Positions 13,901-28,700 are shown, counted from the stretch's first letter. The stretch: DNA of 64,000 nucleotides from Anniella stebbinsi (GCA_029215795.1 JARDYH010000002.1:109118501-109182500); one strand, 5' to 3'. Notes: generated from the sequence alone by a model not told the origin. Program-made: numbers and translations.

Positions 13901-16900
13901 AGAAGGGCACTACGGCAAAGGGGGGGGGGGGACGGAATAAGCACGAAGCCCAGATGCCCAGGAACAAGGGGCTGCCCCCCCCACCAACAGGGAGAACAGC
14001 ACCCCATCCAAAGTAGACCCCCCACTGCACCGCCACCTCCACCCTCGCATCACCCAGAAGGACGAGGGCAGGGGAAGCAGCGACCAGAGAGCCCCCCCTC
14101 ATCCGCCCAACACGGCTGGACAGCGAGCCTTTGCCGGGCCCAGAGAACCCCATTGGGGAGCGTTGCGCCCGTGCGGAAGCGTCCCGGGTGCGTGAAAGTA
14201 TCAGTGCCAGGATCTGGCTATGCTACCCCCACCCCGTGAGCGTCGGCTGTGTAGTTCCATCTGTGGACTGGCATCTCTCCCAGGCATGTCGCCCCTCTCC
14301 ACCACATCCCCTTGGCACGTTCCGTGCTTGGCTCCCTGGGGGTGTGGCCTCGTCCGTCCCCTCCTCACCACTGTGCCTTCCAGCCGCCTCCTCCCTAACC
14401 GGGGGCAACTGTCATCTCCGTAGGTTCTGCCCTGGCATAGTGGTGCCCATGTGCCTTATTGCCCATGTCTGGTCTCCCTGCTGAATAAAGTTTTCTATGC
14501 CACCCCACTCTTGCCTTCTTTCCTGTGTGTGCGGAAGATGCTCTAGGAAGGAGGGGGGGTTGGGGGCTGGGGCGTGGGTGCCAACGTTGGAATTGCAGTG
14601 CTTGGCGCGGGGTGCAACTGTTGTATTGATGCTGCTGTTCCTCCTGGCTGCCTCTTTGCCCGAGGCTTCTGTGTTCCGCCCACTGACTGAGGCAGCCAAT
14701 GGGGTTTGGGAGGCATGTCCTGCATCGGCTGCAATGGCACCGCCCATGGTTTTCGGCCGCAGTGTATGCTGGGATACCTCCTGGAGGACTAACGGAGTTT
14801 GGTAAGTGGGGAAAATGGCGGCCGAGCTGTCAGTCAGAGCCGAGTACATTATTAACAACCTGGGTGGTTACCGAATCTTTGCAGCGCCTGCTGCAGCGTG
14901 TCGTCTGTAGATCACCACCTCTTTAACACACCGTCAGTGGGTTATTTCCCCTCAGTTGTTTAACGTGTTGTCCGAATTGTGCCTATATGTATCTATAGCT
15001 TTAGACAGTTATATAAAGACTGACCCTTTGCAGAATGTCTCATGATATTTCCAATAGGTACCAGTAGATGTCACTAGTTGACAAGCATTGCAGAATCCTT
15101 CCAGGCGATGGCTTGCTCAGTAATGTAAGCAGGGCTTTACATTCAACCCAAGATTACTTTATAGGAAATAACTTTAAAGTCTGAAATACTTTTATAACCA
15201 ATATCTAGAAGTACTATGAAGATATCTCGAAGATATAAATAGGCCTGACTGCAAAACTAAGCATTTACTAGGTCTCATTGGTTCTGGTTTGTTTTTGTGC
15301 ATTTGATATAATCTTCCCAGCCTTTCCTTTATTTTACAAGGGAATCTATTCTCCCGTCCCACAAATCCACACAACTTCATGCATCCAGGAGCTGAACTTT
15401 CTCTGTCCCAACTCCTCCTGTACCATTTTAGAGGAAGAAGAGGAACTATTTTCGGCAAAGTTAAAGAGCCCAATCTTCGATATATTAAAGCAGAGGTGGG
15501 GAACTTTCAGTCCAAGGGCCGAATTCCAACCTGGGAAAAGCCTCGGGGAGGAGGATGCATTCTACCTGTGGGTGAGTCCAAAGGCAAAGTGGGCCTGTCC
15601 AAAGGCAGAGTGGGTGGGGCCAAAATGCAATTCTTATCGATTTTAGATTTACTCAGAAGTAAGCAGGGCAAGCCTCAGGAGTAATCAGGACTGAATCACC
15701 CAGAAGCTTCCTCCCCAGGCAGGAAAAAGCTCTTATCTCTGATCAGCAGCTTTTCTCTGTTGAGCGCTGAGAAATGGAGCCTTTTTCTGTGCTCAGCAGG
15801 GAAGAGATCTTATCTACGATCACCTCCTGATCCAATATAAGAGCTTTTCCTGCTGGAAGGGGGAGTCTGGCAAAGAAGCTGGTGGGCTGGATGGGAAACC
15901 CTGCAGGCCAGACATTCCCAATGCCTGCATTTCACTCCTTTGATTTCATAACCATAGGTTCTTACAAATGGGAGAAGGAACTCTGGGACACCTGGCCCTA
16001 TGCCTCTTGAGTTACTTACTTTACAGGAAGGGAGCCAAGCAAAGGATGTAAAGAGGCATTTCCATCCTCAAAGTTTCTAAAGTAAAGTTCTGAGTTGTCA
16101 TTATTTGTAGACTCATTTGTGCCCTGCCTTTTTTGCCCCCAAAAGGGAACAATGGAATGGGGATCTCTCCACATCTTGTCAGAAGTCCCCTGCCTGAGAG
16201 TGAGAAATCTACCCATTTGGGTGCAGAACCTAGGTGTGCTTTCATCGGCCCATGAGTGAACAGCAAGGGATGGAAGTCGTGGTTTAAGGTTGTCTCTATT
16301 TACAGTGGGCACTTGGCTTCCCTATAGGCTGGCAGCAGGGCACTGATGGGGCTCGTCTGTGCCAGAGGAAAGAGGAAGAGATGCAGCTGTACACGGTATA
16401 GGGTGGTGTAGCCAATCCAGCCTCTGCTGTTTTGAACAAGAAGTACCATGCTCCTAGTTAAAGTTAGCACCAAGGAAGGTGCTATTTAGTTGCAAAGAAG
16501 CATGTGGTCTCTCATGCCTCCTAAAGGCTGCTGCAAGTGTTGCAACAGAAACATATTACAAAAGTTCTAGTGGCAGACTTTAAACCAGGGGCTCCAGATT
16601 TGATTGTAGAGAAGCAGGGCCTTTAAAGTGCAATTGTTATGGCTTTTTTGTTCGTTTGTTTTAAAATCTCATTACAGCAAGTATTTTCAATAAGTCATGA
16701 GATCTTTTACACACACAGACACACACACACAGACATACGTAAAGTGATCTGTGCCTTTAGCACCCTTGCTTTATATAGAGAGCCAAAGCATGTGCAAACA
16801 GCTACCTTACACTCTTAGGAAAAGTGATTTTCACTCTAACAGATACTTCTTGATGTAGGAAATCTGTAATGCATGAACCTGCATTCAAGCCTGTCCTACC

Positions 16901-19900
16901 AAGGATGGCAGAATATACTGGGAGGAAACAAGACAAGGAATTTAATTTAGTTTTCCCTTGGCCTTAACTTGCCTTCGTAACAGGACTATTTATTTCTTCT
17001 GGTTGTAACAAGAAGACATCATTTAAATCCCCCAGCAGTATCCCTGCATATATAAAGATAAATTTGACTGTATCTCTCTCCAGCTTCTTACCATGTCAAG
17101 AAATGGCTTGCAACTCATATTATAATTTGAGATTCGTGTGTTCTAATATAATGATTTTATCATATTAATTACACATGGGGTTGGATTCTAAATTGCTTCT
17201 CTGTTTATGTAAGTTGGTGGAGGGGTTATGGAGAGACAAGACGATTTTTGCCAACTCCCCAACACATACACACACCATCTCCAAAGGACTTCTAGCCCAC
17301 AGGAACAGGTATTGGGAGGGGACACAGGGGGCTGTAGGAGGGAGAGGTGGGGAAGCCCCCTTTCATGAACATAAATTTACAGAAGGAAAGTTATCACCTA
17401 AACCATACATTTTATTTTTCATTTTATTATTATTCAACTTAAGTAGAATTACTTAAGCTGAAGACTATTCTCGCACCCATGAAATATCAATAAGTTTATT
17501 ATAGTACCAACTGAGCGGAGAAGCTAATGTTCAGGGATGTTTTGCCTTCACGATGCCCCACTACCCACCCACCCCTCGTACTCAGCAAAGCGCAGCAAAC
17601 TGTGAGCTACAGACAGTGAGAGGTTAATTCAAAAGCTCATGTCCCATCAACTGACAAAGGACTGAGATTCAAGAGTTCAAGCCTCAATCAAAGCTGTGTG
17701 TTAATGAGCATCACTAATTAGTGAGGTCCGAAAAGGAACAATTGCAAACACTACTAAGTACTGTTGCTGGGTCTCGCAGCCTGTAGAAAATTCACATAGA
17801 GGACATGCAGCCCTAGTTTAAAGCAATCACTAGTTTGTATACGCATTTTCATGCTTCTTCCTAACTTAAATGTTATCACATTTTGGGCAGTCACAGAAAG
17901 GACAACCTTCATAAAGTACTCAGATTACTGGATTCCATTTACACTCCCAAGAAATGACATGATCAGCGTAATCTGGTCTATGCTTACTTGAAGCTAAGAC
18001 CCACTGAGTTTTATTTGGGGTTTACTTCCAGATAAGTATCATAAGACTGCAGCCTTTGTAGAAAAGGCATCAATGAGTGCATTCAAAATAAATCTAAAAA
18101 ACAGCAGCTGCTATAGGTGGTTTCTTTCTCCCAGCAGAGGAAGCCCCATTTCCTCCTCTCTTTGCTTAAAGACAGATGACCTGCCAGCGATTTGAATTCT
18201 GATCTGAAATTGCCAATCCTCCTGCCTGAAACATGGCACAGATCTACACCAAAAAGGATATAACACTTTGAAAGCATTTTGAAAACAGTATATGGAATGT
18301 GTCATGGGTTTCAACTGTTGCCAAAACCATTATAAAGCAGCAGTATAGATCCTACCATGGAGTCTTTTAAAATGGTTTTTTAAAGTACTACGTCTTCTTG
18401 TATTAAATTTAACATATGTTCAGTGCCCTTTTAAAGAACAGTTTTTAAAATAATGAAAAACTGATTGGGGGGGGGGGGGGAAGAGAAGGTAGAAAACAGG
18501 AGAGATCATGATGTCACAGCTACCAGTCAATCGGGACTGTGCACAGCCAACTGCGCTGCAAAGCCCACAGAATGAGGGATTGTTAATTTACTCCAATCCA
18601 GAACCTGGATTGGAATAAGTGTGTGTGTTCATTATGTGGTTAAATGCAGTGACTGGCTTTTTTTTATGCATGTCTACATACACCCAATGTTTAGAACTGT
18701 AAGCTGTACCCAATGGTGTCATTTCACTAGTGCAAATGACTAATGCAAGCTGGACCCAAGTTTCGAACTATTCGTAAGGAGGGAATCCAATGAATGTTCT
18801 GCTTGCACAGCTGCTTGCAAATCTTAGGTTTACAAAGTGGTTTGCTAGGGCTTGTGCAACAGGAAAAGGCAGTGGAGCTCCAGAAGCACAGCAATTTCTT
18901 CTGCTAATGGTACATTCAATTTAAGCCTTTGTATGCTTTTTTTAGTTCTCTTCCTAGGCAACCAAAGTGCTTAAAAATTACATGTGCAACTTTTGGTTAA
19001 TTTATTGGTTAGATTAATTTTAAACCTTTTGATCTATTTAAAATGTGCCCAGACAGCAGCTTGCATTAAAAATCATATATAGTACTTACAAAACCACGGA
19101 TAGCAGGCACCAGATCAGAAAAGGCATTTTTCCTTCTCTCTCTCAGATTGAAGAGAGTTTCTTCTATGATGGTGCTTTTGCCTTCCAAATACTGATTTAG
19201 TATTTATAAGTATAATCTATTAAAACTCAAATAATAATGCATCTAAGATTCCTTTAATCAGCTAATAGCCCCAAAGTAGACTTAAATAACCAACTCCCAC
19301 CAATGCTAGCCAGCATAACCAGTGGTGAGAGCTGATGGGAGTTGTAGTCCAACAACACCAGAAGGACACAAATTGCCCAGCTTTAAATCATGTAACCATA
19401 TTTCCTAACTGAGCACATCTTTGTTCTTAAAACAATATACCCTATTTTTAAAGCTGCTTACCAGACCGACGAGGCAAGGAGGACACTTGTAGTGTTGGCA
19501 AGAAATGCAACTGGAGGTTCTGCTAGCATCAGGGAAGATAAAATGGATCCCCCAAAGCAGTAAAGCATCGCGCTAAACCAGCATGCAATGGGGCTGTGAA
19601 TCGATACTTCAACTGCTCCTGCAAGCAATACAAGACACAACGAGCGGTTTAGAAAGAGTTCTGCTATTAAAACTTCTCACCTTCGTTCTTCTTGGAAAGG
19701 GCAAAAAACTGAAGGCAGTCAGGTCGATGCAGGGCTCTTCAATTTACATACTGTCTCCAAGAGGAGAAACTGGGCTTGCATTGTTGCAGGGGAAAGTATT
19801 ATAGAAAATAAGTAAAAATGCTGTCATGTACAGAACCTCAAAGAAGTTCTTCAGGTGGTATCAAATCTTACTTCAAAGAGAGTAGAAGGCAAATTTCCCA

Positions 19901-22666
19901 CACTCTTCTGAACTTTTAATTGCCTGTGCAAGTTGGAGATATTTAACCCAAAACACACCTGATGGTGAAATCAGTGTTCATGGGGGATGCTCCCACTCTC
20001 CTAAACATATTCCATTTTTTAGATTTTAATGTGCTTTCCATTTCCTGATTACTATTAAGGATAGTTGTGGCAAGAAAGTCTGAACATGACACCACCCTTC
20101 TACCAGTTGCATTGGCTACCAATGCATTTATGATTGCCATTGAGAATGCTGGTTCTTCATTTTAAAGCCCTAAACTATTTGGTACTGCGTTACCTTAAGG
20201 ACTACCTTCGCTCATATGAATTTCAGATTCAGACATTCTGCTTGAGTGCCAGCTGGTAAAAGCAGTGAAGTTGGTGAACACACATGATAGAGCCTTTTAA
20301 GTGGTGGCCCTGAAACCGTGGAACTCCTTCCCAGTTAACATTCACCTGACCTCTTCAGTGCTGGCACACAAAAAGGCTTTTAAAACTTGTCTTTTTACTA
20401 TTGTGTTCCTTTAACTGAATGTTGTGATCCAGCGCAGTTTCCAGTGATCCAGTAAACAACATCTATTAGTTGTTTCTAATGTGTGCTTACATATTCTGCC
20501 TAATATTCGGTTGTCTCTTTCCATTTTGTGTGTGTTGCTTTGTGAGGCTCCGCTTGACTAAGAAATATTTAGAATGAATACATAAATCTGCGATGACATA
20601 AAACAGGAATCTTTCTGGGGGTGGGTGAAAAGTAATATGTTGAATAATATTCAGCAAAGTTCTCCAATTGGTCACCAATCTCAGAAGGTGTGTATTGCCC
20701 GGGTCAAATTCATCCAGCATTCCTCTTAAAGACTGTGCACATCTAAAATATCCGAACATGGCAGTGTAACAGCAAGATATTTAAAAGATTAAAAAAATAG
20801 GTATTGATTTGACAACTTCTAGAAAAGTAGCTTTAGTAGGAAAAACCAACTCCTTTGGCACCTTAAAGGCTACCAAATATATTACAGTTTAAATTTTTGT
20901 GGTCCACGTACCACTCTGTCAGATGCAAGAAGTGACCCTCTAAGTAGGTGGATAGATGCTTTCATAATTGCAAAAAGAAAGAAACCTTAAAGAGAAAGGC
21001 CAAACAATTGCAGTAAGGTTTTACTTGTTACGTTATATAAATGACTGGTCTATAAAGGCTTTGGTATTTCTTCCATTTTCCCTGCAAGAAACTGAAATCA
21101 ATAAAGATGGTGAAACCTTGTAGTCAACTTCATTATTATAACATCCTACCATCAGTAAAGACATGTTGACCCTTCACAACCTCTTGATCCAGTTTCCAAC
21201 ACTTATGGGCTTTTCAACAAGCACTGGTTAAATCAGTTTTGTCATTCTTAGGAGTGTGAATCAAATGAACGAGATACACTGAATAGAATCCAGAATGCTT
21301 CCAGACAAGACAGCTCCTAGCACCACCAATCAAGACACATTGTGCAGCTATTCTGCCTTTCCCACCCGATCATATGTTCTGTGGTAAGAAATCCTACTGA
21401 GTCATTTAGCATTCCTCTTTACCTGGGCTGAGCATTGGGCTCCAAGCCAGGTTTATAAAGAGCCTCTTGCCTGCTTGCTTAGAGTGAGAAAAATCCATCC
21501 CAGGAGACTAGGTAGAAAAGGTTTTGGATTCCCCCCCCCACATATTTTTTAAGGCCACAAATGACTTGCATTTGAGGGGATTTTGAAGTGGACTAATAAA
21601 CAATTCTAGTAGACCTATTTGCAAGATTGTTGCAGGTTTGGTTCCCATTTAAGATCTGCTCATCAAACATGGTGAAATATTTGTGCAAACTATGATAACT
21701 ATCCCAAAAGATTTTTCAAAAGCTTCAGTTACTACTTAATGTGGAAAAAATGAAGGGCATGTTTATAATTTGGATGGTTTTGCTATTTGGCACAAGTTAA
21801 ACTGAAAAGTCCATTCACAGTACTGAAGGCAACCGCAATTATATTATAGCACATTCAGGGCTACATTCAAAGGACAACTCAGCTACAGATCTTTCCAAGA
21901 AAGAAATCTTACCATTACAAAACTCAATACTAATTTTAAATTAACAAATGTTATGTTTTCTTTCCAAGAACATGCAAACAAGGAAGCAAGCAAGTTTTTT
22001 TTAAAAAAAATTGAATGGGCTGGTTCTCACATAACATTAATCATGAATTCTGGGTCATCATGATGTGTGAACTACTCCATGCTAACAAATCATGGTCTGT
22101 TAACTACAAACTACCAAGAAAGAGAACCCAGGGTTTGTTGTTGGGTTGTGAACTCTGGATTGTTTAAACCATAGTTTAGCATTATGTGTAAAAGAAGAAC
22201 TGTGGGATATTCATGGGTTGTTTCACCAAGCAACAGAGGCAGCGGGCAAGAGTGGTAAAAAAAAAACACCAGCCTCTCTACATGCCAATACCACAGCGCC
22301 ACAAAGACATTTGGGATAGATGGAGCGGGTAACGTGGAAAGGAAACAAAGAACTCAGGATTGCGAAAACAAAGCAGTATTTGTTAGATTTTCTGCCAGAC
22401 AAATCCTAGGTTGGGCAAAAACCATGGGCTAAATAAACCATGGGCTAGTGTTATACGTGAACCAGGCCAGTATGTAGTCAAATGCTATGTTTAACAGGGA
22501 AAACCAGCACCGATTTCTAGTAATTGGGTTTTAGCAATCTACAAAAAGTAGTCATGAAATATTCTTATTTTGTTTTAGGGTGCAATCTTAACGGGTGCAT
22601 CCTGGATACTCCAAACTCCAAACTCAGAGGCTTATGGGTAGCCTATGCAGAAGGGGAGCTGTCTCA

Positions 22667-22704
<38 letters not shown>

Positions 22705-25700
22705 AGCTAGATGGGCTGTTTAGTGTTGGCTTCGGGGAGGAAGGCTATAGAATTTCTCATATGGGTGCCATCCCAGTCTTCTCTCCCCGCCCCTCCTGGA
22801 ACACCTCCTTTTCCTCATTGCCACACTCCATTTTGTGAATGTGGAAGACAGGTAGCGCAGTTCTCTCTGCACTGGGTATAAGCAGGGAGGGGGAATAGCA
22901 GGGAGCATGGTTTCCTGGCTCTGAGTTTGGAGCCAGGAAACTGAGCAGTCCTATGATCCCCCAGATGCTGTCTTGGAAACATAAGATTGTTCCCGCCATC
23001 ACTTTTCATTCTTATCAAAAAGAAGGTGAAAATCAAATATAATTGCAAAAAACCCACCAGTTATATCTGTAGGTGCACAACAATTTAATTCTGTGGAAAT
23101 GCTTCTGTAAGCAACACTATCTAAATATAAATGGTCACGTTTTCAGATATCTACTGCATGTCACTATGATGGTTAGTGCTCAGAATTATCACTGTTCAGT
23201 TCACATGATGCCCATCAATATTCCTTTTAGCATTAGCGCTGTCATTAATTAAGCTTGACTGTGTGCTTGACAAGGTTAACAAGGGAGATAATTATCTGGA
23301 TGAACTATCAGGTTTACCGGACGACAAGCCAGGAGCACAAGAGCATTGTTAAACCCAAACGTCCTGTATCACAGATAGATATTCACAAGGCTTTGTGAGG
23401 TCAGAAGGCAATCAAGCAGTTATTTCGTAAATGTGATTTGCCCCATGAAATGAAGACATGCAGAAGCATGTTCTGAAATTGAGAAAGACACTTTGATCCC
23501 TCCCACCAGTGAGAGGAACAAGGAGCACCAGGTGGTTGTACCGCTTCTATCCAAGCAACAGCAAGGGATTGGAAGATCACCCTGGCATCAACTGGCCTGT
23601 AGACAACTCACCACTTAGTTTTGGCACTGTCAAACTGACCTTTTTTCTCTTCCTTTTCCCTGTACGCACCCCTTTTCCTTGTGCACCTTGCAGTGGTGTA
23701 GTGGTTAATTTTGAAGTTCAGGCACTCATCCTGACAGTCCCCATAGCCAGGCCCCTAAGGAGAGTCCCAAAGTGTAGGCAGGTGTGTTAATTCATGTCTA
23801 TCTGTCTATCTACCTATGTGTATCTATATCTATTGTCTATCTATTTATCTATCTAGAAAAATCAATTCCACACACACACACACCCCTACTATGAGGACTG
23901 CAGCTAAGCTTAGAAGGAACAGGGATGTCTGATGGGGATGGTACATGATCTCATATTTATTTATATTTATTTATTTATTTATTACATTTGTATACCGCCC
24001 CATAGCCAAAGCTCTCTGGGCGTTTACATAGGATTAAAACAATTAAAAACAATATACAAAAATTAAAACAGCAAAAACATACAACATACACACAATAGAC
24101 ACATACGTTTAAAACCACTACAACAACCCAAAAAGCTACAAAACCAAACCAGGCTCCTCAGATATTGCCAAATGCCTGAGAGAAGAGGAAAGTCTTGACC
24201 TGGAGCCGAAAAGATAACAATGTTGGCGCCAGGCAAGCCTCATCAGGGAGATCGTACCACAATTGGGGGGGCCACCACAGAGAAGGCCCTCTCCCTTGTT
24301 GCTGACCTCCGAGCTTCCCTCGGAGTAGGCACTCGGAGGAGGGCCTTAGATGTTGAACGTAGTGTTCGGTTAGGTTCATGTCGGGAAAGGCGTTCCGTCA
24401 GGAATTGTGGTCCCAAGCCCTGTAAGGCTTTATAGGTTAAAACCAGCACCTTGAACTGGGCTCCGAAACATACAGACAGCCAATGCAGGCGGGCCAGAGT
24501 AGGTCTTATATGCTCAAACCTTCTGGTTCCAGTTATCAATCTGGCCGCTGCATTTTGCACAAGCTGCAGCTTCCGAACCAATCCCTGCCAATCAAAAGTC
24601 CCAACACGGCAAACCTGCAAACCCTGGCTCCACTACAACACTGATGTCTTTCCTGTTCATAAGGCAGGACCTTTACCATTTTTGAAAATTGGCAACAATT
24701 TCCCTCTTCTTCACATTAGCAGTAGATACTGGAAAAAGACAGATGCACAGACCTGTGTACTCTTCTGCAGTTCTCATTCCGGCAGAAGTAAGACATGTGA
24801 GAGTGTAGAAAGGTCTGGAAAGATGCAGAACGATCAAGGGATTGGGAGCGCAATCCCTGAGAAAAGGCTGAAGTGTTTCAAGCAAAGATGGGCAGCCTGT
24901 GGTTCTCCTAATGTTCTTGGACTCCAATGCCCATCATCCCCCAGCCAATATGATCAATGATCAGGGATGGTCAATGGTCAGTTTTCTCACCCTTGATTTA
25001 AGATTACTAAGAAAAGTGATCCGTCCAAGAACAAGGTTTCAGCTCTAAAACACAAAGCCACGTTTTAGAACCCCAAAAAAGATGGCGCTGAAGGGCAGCA
25101 CTTTGCTTTGGAGAATGCCAGCCTCCCAGTTAGTAAATCAATTATTTTTAAAAAAAATCTTCAGAGATAAAATACAAATCAAGACGAACAGAGAATCTGG
25201 CAGGCACCAGGTTTGGAAAAGAGGCAGGGTCCCCAACCTATTTGTGTCAGTGGTCATATTTGGATTTTTCAGTGTCGTTGGCACAGTCACAAAATGATTG
25301 CCATGGTTGGGGCTTGCCCATTCACAAAATGGTGGGTATAGTTGGTCACAGAGTAGACAACAAAGGTGTTTACCTTAACAAGCAATAAACCAATCAAACA
25401 GCAAAGAGTTAAGGAAGGAGTGAGTGCAACACATTAATTTCCAGTATATACTGTATATACTGTATATAATAATAATAATAATAATAAAATAATAATAATA
25501 ATAATAATTTATTTCTTACCCGCCTCTCTGTTTGGATCGAGGCAGGGAACAACAATATAATAAAAAACATAAAACTGATTAAAACATGACACACATTATT
25601 AAAACTGCCTTAAAACATCCTAAAAACATCCTAAAAACATCCTAAAATTCCACTGGATATTACCGCCGGAAGAGAACAGTCTTTATGGCTTTCTTAAATT

Positions 25701-28700
25701 CTAAAAGACTGTTAAGTTGACGAGTCTCCTCCGGCAGGTCATTCCACAATCTGGGAGCGGCAGAAGAGAAGGTCCTCTGGGTAACGGTTGTCAGCCTAGT
25801 CTTGGCCGACTGTAATAAGTTCTCCCCATAGCACCTGAGCGTGCAGGGCGGATTATATGGGAGAAGGCAATCCTGGACCCAAACCACGTAGGGCTTTAAA
25901 GGTAATAACCAACACTTTATACTTCGCCCGGAAACTAATTGGCAGCCAGTGGAGCGATTTTAAAGCTGGTGTAATATGGTCACCCCTAGGTGTACTGGTG
26001 ACCAACCTGGCTGCCATATTTTGAACTAGTTGAAGTTTCCGGACTAAGCACAGAGGTAGCCCTATGTACAGCGCATTGCAGAAGTCGAGCCTCGAAGTTA
26101 CCAGCGTGTGCACTACCATCTTTAGGTCTTCCAATTCTAGGAAGGGGCGCAGCTGGCGTATCAGCCGACGCGGATAGTAGGCACTCCTGGCCGTCACATC
26201 TATCTGGGCTGTCATTTCGAGCGACGGATCCAGGAGCACCCCCAAGCTGCGAACACAGTCTTTCAGGGGGAGTGTAACCCCATCCAGAACTGGTTGACAC
26301 ACCTCCAAACCCAGGTTGCGGCCTTTGACAGCAAGCCACTATGTCTTATTAGCACAAGTTAGACATAGCTTCATAATCTATCCATTTCCATATCTGCTGA
26401 ACCACACTTAACCACAAAAATAAGTAATGCCATTTCCAAAAATTACCAGGAACAGAGTAATACAACAGAACAAGATTCTTCATTATAGAATAAGGGCTCT
26501 TTTTTGCCTGTGAAGATCTTTATTATTAATAATAATAATTTTAAAATCTGGAAGCATTAAAGGCACAGAAAAACTCAATTTTGTTTGCATTTACTACTTT
26601 ATTTGCAAAGCTGTAGAACGAGCCTCCACCTTCAATATGCTGGCCACCAGTAACATATCTATATCACAGACCCAAACTTGGTTAAATTAAACCTGTGACG
26701 GGTCTAGGGGTGCTCCCAGATAGATGGCTCCTAGTGCTACCAATCAAAGACATTACAAAGCTATTTCGTATTTTCATCCCTAATGGATTTTCTGTAGTAA
26801 GAAAAAGAGGCGCAAGAGACTGTGGCAAAACACAGGCGGGTTACAAAAGGAAGATGACAATGGCTCAATTCAGACTACACGATAGTCAATGGTGGGGTAA
26901 TAATCAACTTTACAGTTGTTCATCTAGAGAGTACTCCCCACAAAACATGGTAATAAATAATCAACTGTGGTGTGGATTAGGATCAGCGCTGAGTTGACTA
27001 TGGCAGCATTCGGATGACACAATAGTCAAAACAACTGATGATTGTTTCCCCCACACCAGTTGTTTATTGTGTCGTCCAAATTGAGCCAATGTCTGGGCAG
27101 AATCTACATTACTGCTTTAAAATGGTTTACAACAGTTGTGACAACCACTGGGGCCCAGGACACACTCCATATACAGTTTTCAAACCATTTTCAAAGTGTC
27201 ATATCTTGCTTGGAGTAGATCTGGGCCTGGACTCCCTGAAAAATGTCATTAATGAGGCAAAGCAATTGCACAGTAAAAGCCTCATCTGCAAGCACCTTAG
27301 AACCCTAAACAGAGACGTCTCAGACACTCAAATTTCAATTTCCAGAATTATTTGGGGGGGGGGGGGAGCCACAACGATTAAACGAATATAAAACCAGCAT
27401 GAATTTGTGATGCAGAAATGCCTCCAGACTTCTGCAGCATCCATTTGTTCCTCTGTAGAGGAAAATGACACGGCAAAGTATGTGAGAGTCCAAAAACGTA
27501 CGCTAACGATTAGAATACTGGTATTTTGTTACTTTGCCGATACAGGACTAAAGTTTGCTGCTTCAGTGAGCTGCCATTTAACTTAACATTCAGAACTGTA
27601 TTGTGAGCCAGCGGGATGAGCTAAATTTAGCGTTTAATGTACCACCAATTTGAGCATCGTCTTGTCATTTCTGTTTACCCGGCAGGTCTTAACAACAAGG
27701 AAGCATCACGAAGGTATGCAGCATGTGATCAAACTAATGTCAAATTATCTTCACATATGCCGGATAAGTGGTAAAGATAATGCTGCTAAGAGGACTCAGC
27801 TGCACAATACTCAAAAAACATGCAAGATGAAACTCTTTTCTTTTAAAAGAAAGAAAAGTGTCTGGGAGGGCTTTTGAGCAGAAAAGCAGTAGGAAATCTA
27901 AGTCCAGGATCCCAGTTTATTTAAAGTAATTATAGACCTCCCTTCATTTCTCAATTACTGCGTGGTTTAAGACACAACAAGAAACTATTTTTTAAAAAAA
28001 CCCACAAACTAAAATAGCAAATAAAACAGCAACAGCAGTTATTGTTCTCTTTATTGTAATTATTATTGTTATTGCTGTTGTTTTTCCTAGCACGATTTAT
28101 AGCCTGGGATACAAAGAGCAGTAAAACTGCCACTCTATGCCCAGCGCAACTTCTCAAATAGCACCTCTCTTCTGCCTGCCACGCCATCTGGAAAACCACT
28201 TTTCACACTGAGTGTACTTTGAAAAGCAGTTTCTGATATGGCATGGGAATTTCCTGTTCAGCGTCAAAAATCCTACTGGGTATGCAAAGCCTATGGGAAA
28301 GGCTGCAGTAGCTTCCCCACCCCCCAGACCTTGCCTATGTATATTTTAGGGTTAGGTACGCCTTTGGAAAACAAAATGAATACAGTAGATGGCAGGTTTA
28401 TGAGCCCTTCCTCACAGAAACTGCTACAACCTTTTGCTTATGCAGACTACATGTGCAGAACCTCTTGAAGTCATAGGTCCTCTCTTTGCCACACTCACAT
28501 AGAGATCCCACCGCCACAAATTTTCCCCATGTTTTCCAGGCTTCTCGGTGCCTGCAGGGTGTGGCAGAATGTGCAACTCCCTAAATACCCTTGGCTTGAT
28601 CTTGTAGCTATGCTTGGGCTCCTGTCCATTATGGGCAAGGGACAGAGGGTCACTAAAGGTCCAGAGTTTTACTGACAGGTGGGGGGGGGGCAGAAGATGA

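Larger units (their letters stand above)
13438..14983. mobile_element. 1.5-kb GC-rich TIR element, larger relative of the 226-bp MITEs
   Basis: The left end GGCTCAATTCGGACAACACG and the right end (reverse complement GGCACAATTCGGACAACACG) match at 27 of 29 bases and are like the ends of the 226-bp elements. Extra TIR-like right ends at 13524 and 13645, and repeated GTTGTTTAA/TTAAACAAC motifs in the first 230 bp, suggest nesting of a short MITE at the left end. From about 13680 to 14900 the interior is strongly GC-rich with many CpGs, unlike the surrounding intron. It holds no long recognisable transposase frame. A plausible reading is an internally deleted or degraded autonomous element; no clear target duplication remains (ACT on the left, TAT on the right). 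Confidence 0.6.
9667..19461 (-). other. TMEM38B intron 2 (9.8 kb)
   Basis: Contains repeats and TIR elements listed separately (10046-10271, 11740-12235, 13438-14983, 15491-15905, 18238-18354). An old LINE-type 3' tail (AGATTGTAAGGCTGAGGGCA) sits at 12580-12660. I see no exon. Confidence 0.6.

Noticed and set aside
13740..14858. Several 100-148 codon frames on both strands
   Set aside because: GC-rich sequence lacks stops by composition. Frames overlap on opposite strands and none shows a protein signature.
25986..26339. 117-codon minus-strand frame, and the similar one at 59966-60385
   Set aside because: They are shadow frames of the LINE reverse-transcriptase coding sequence and are conserved only because the two copies are related.
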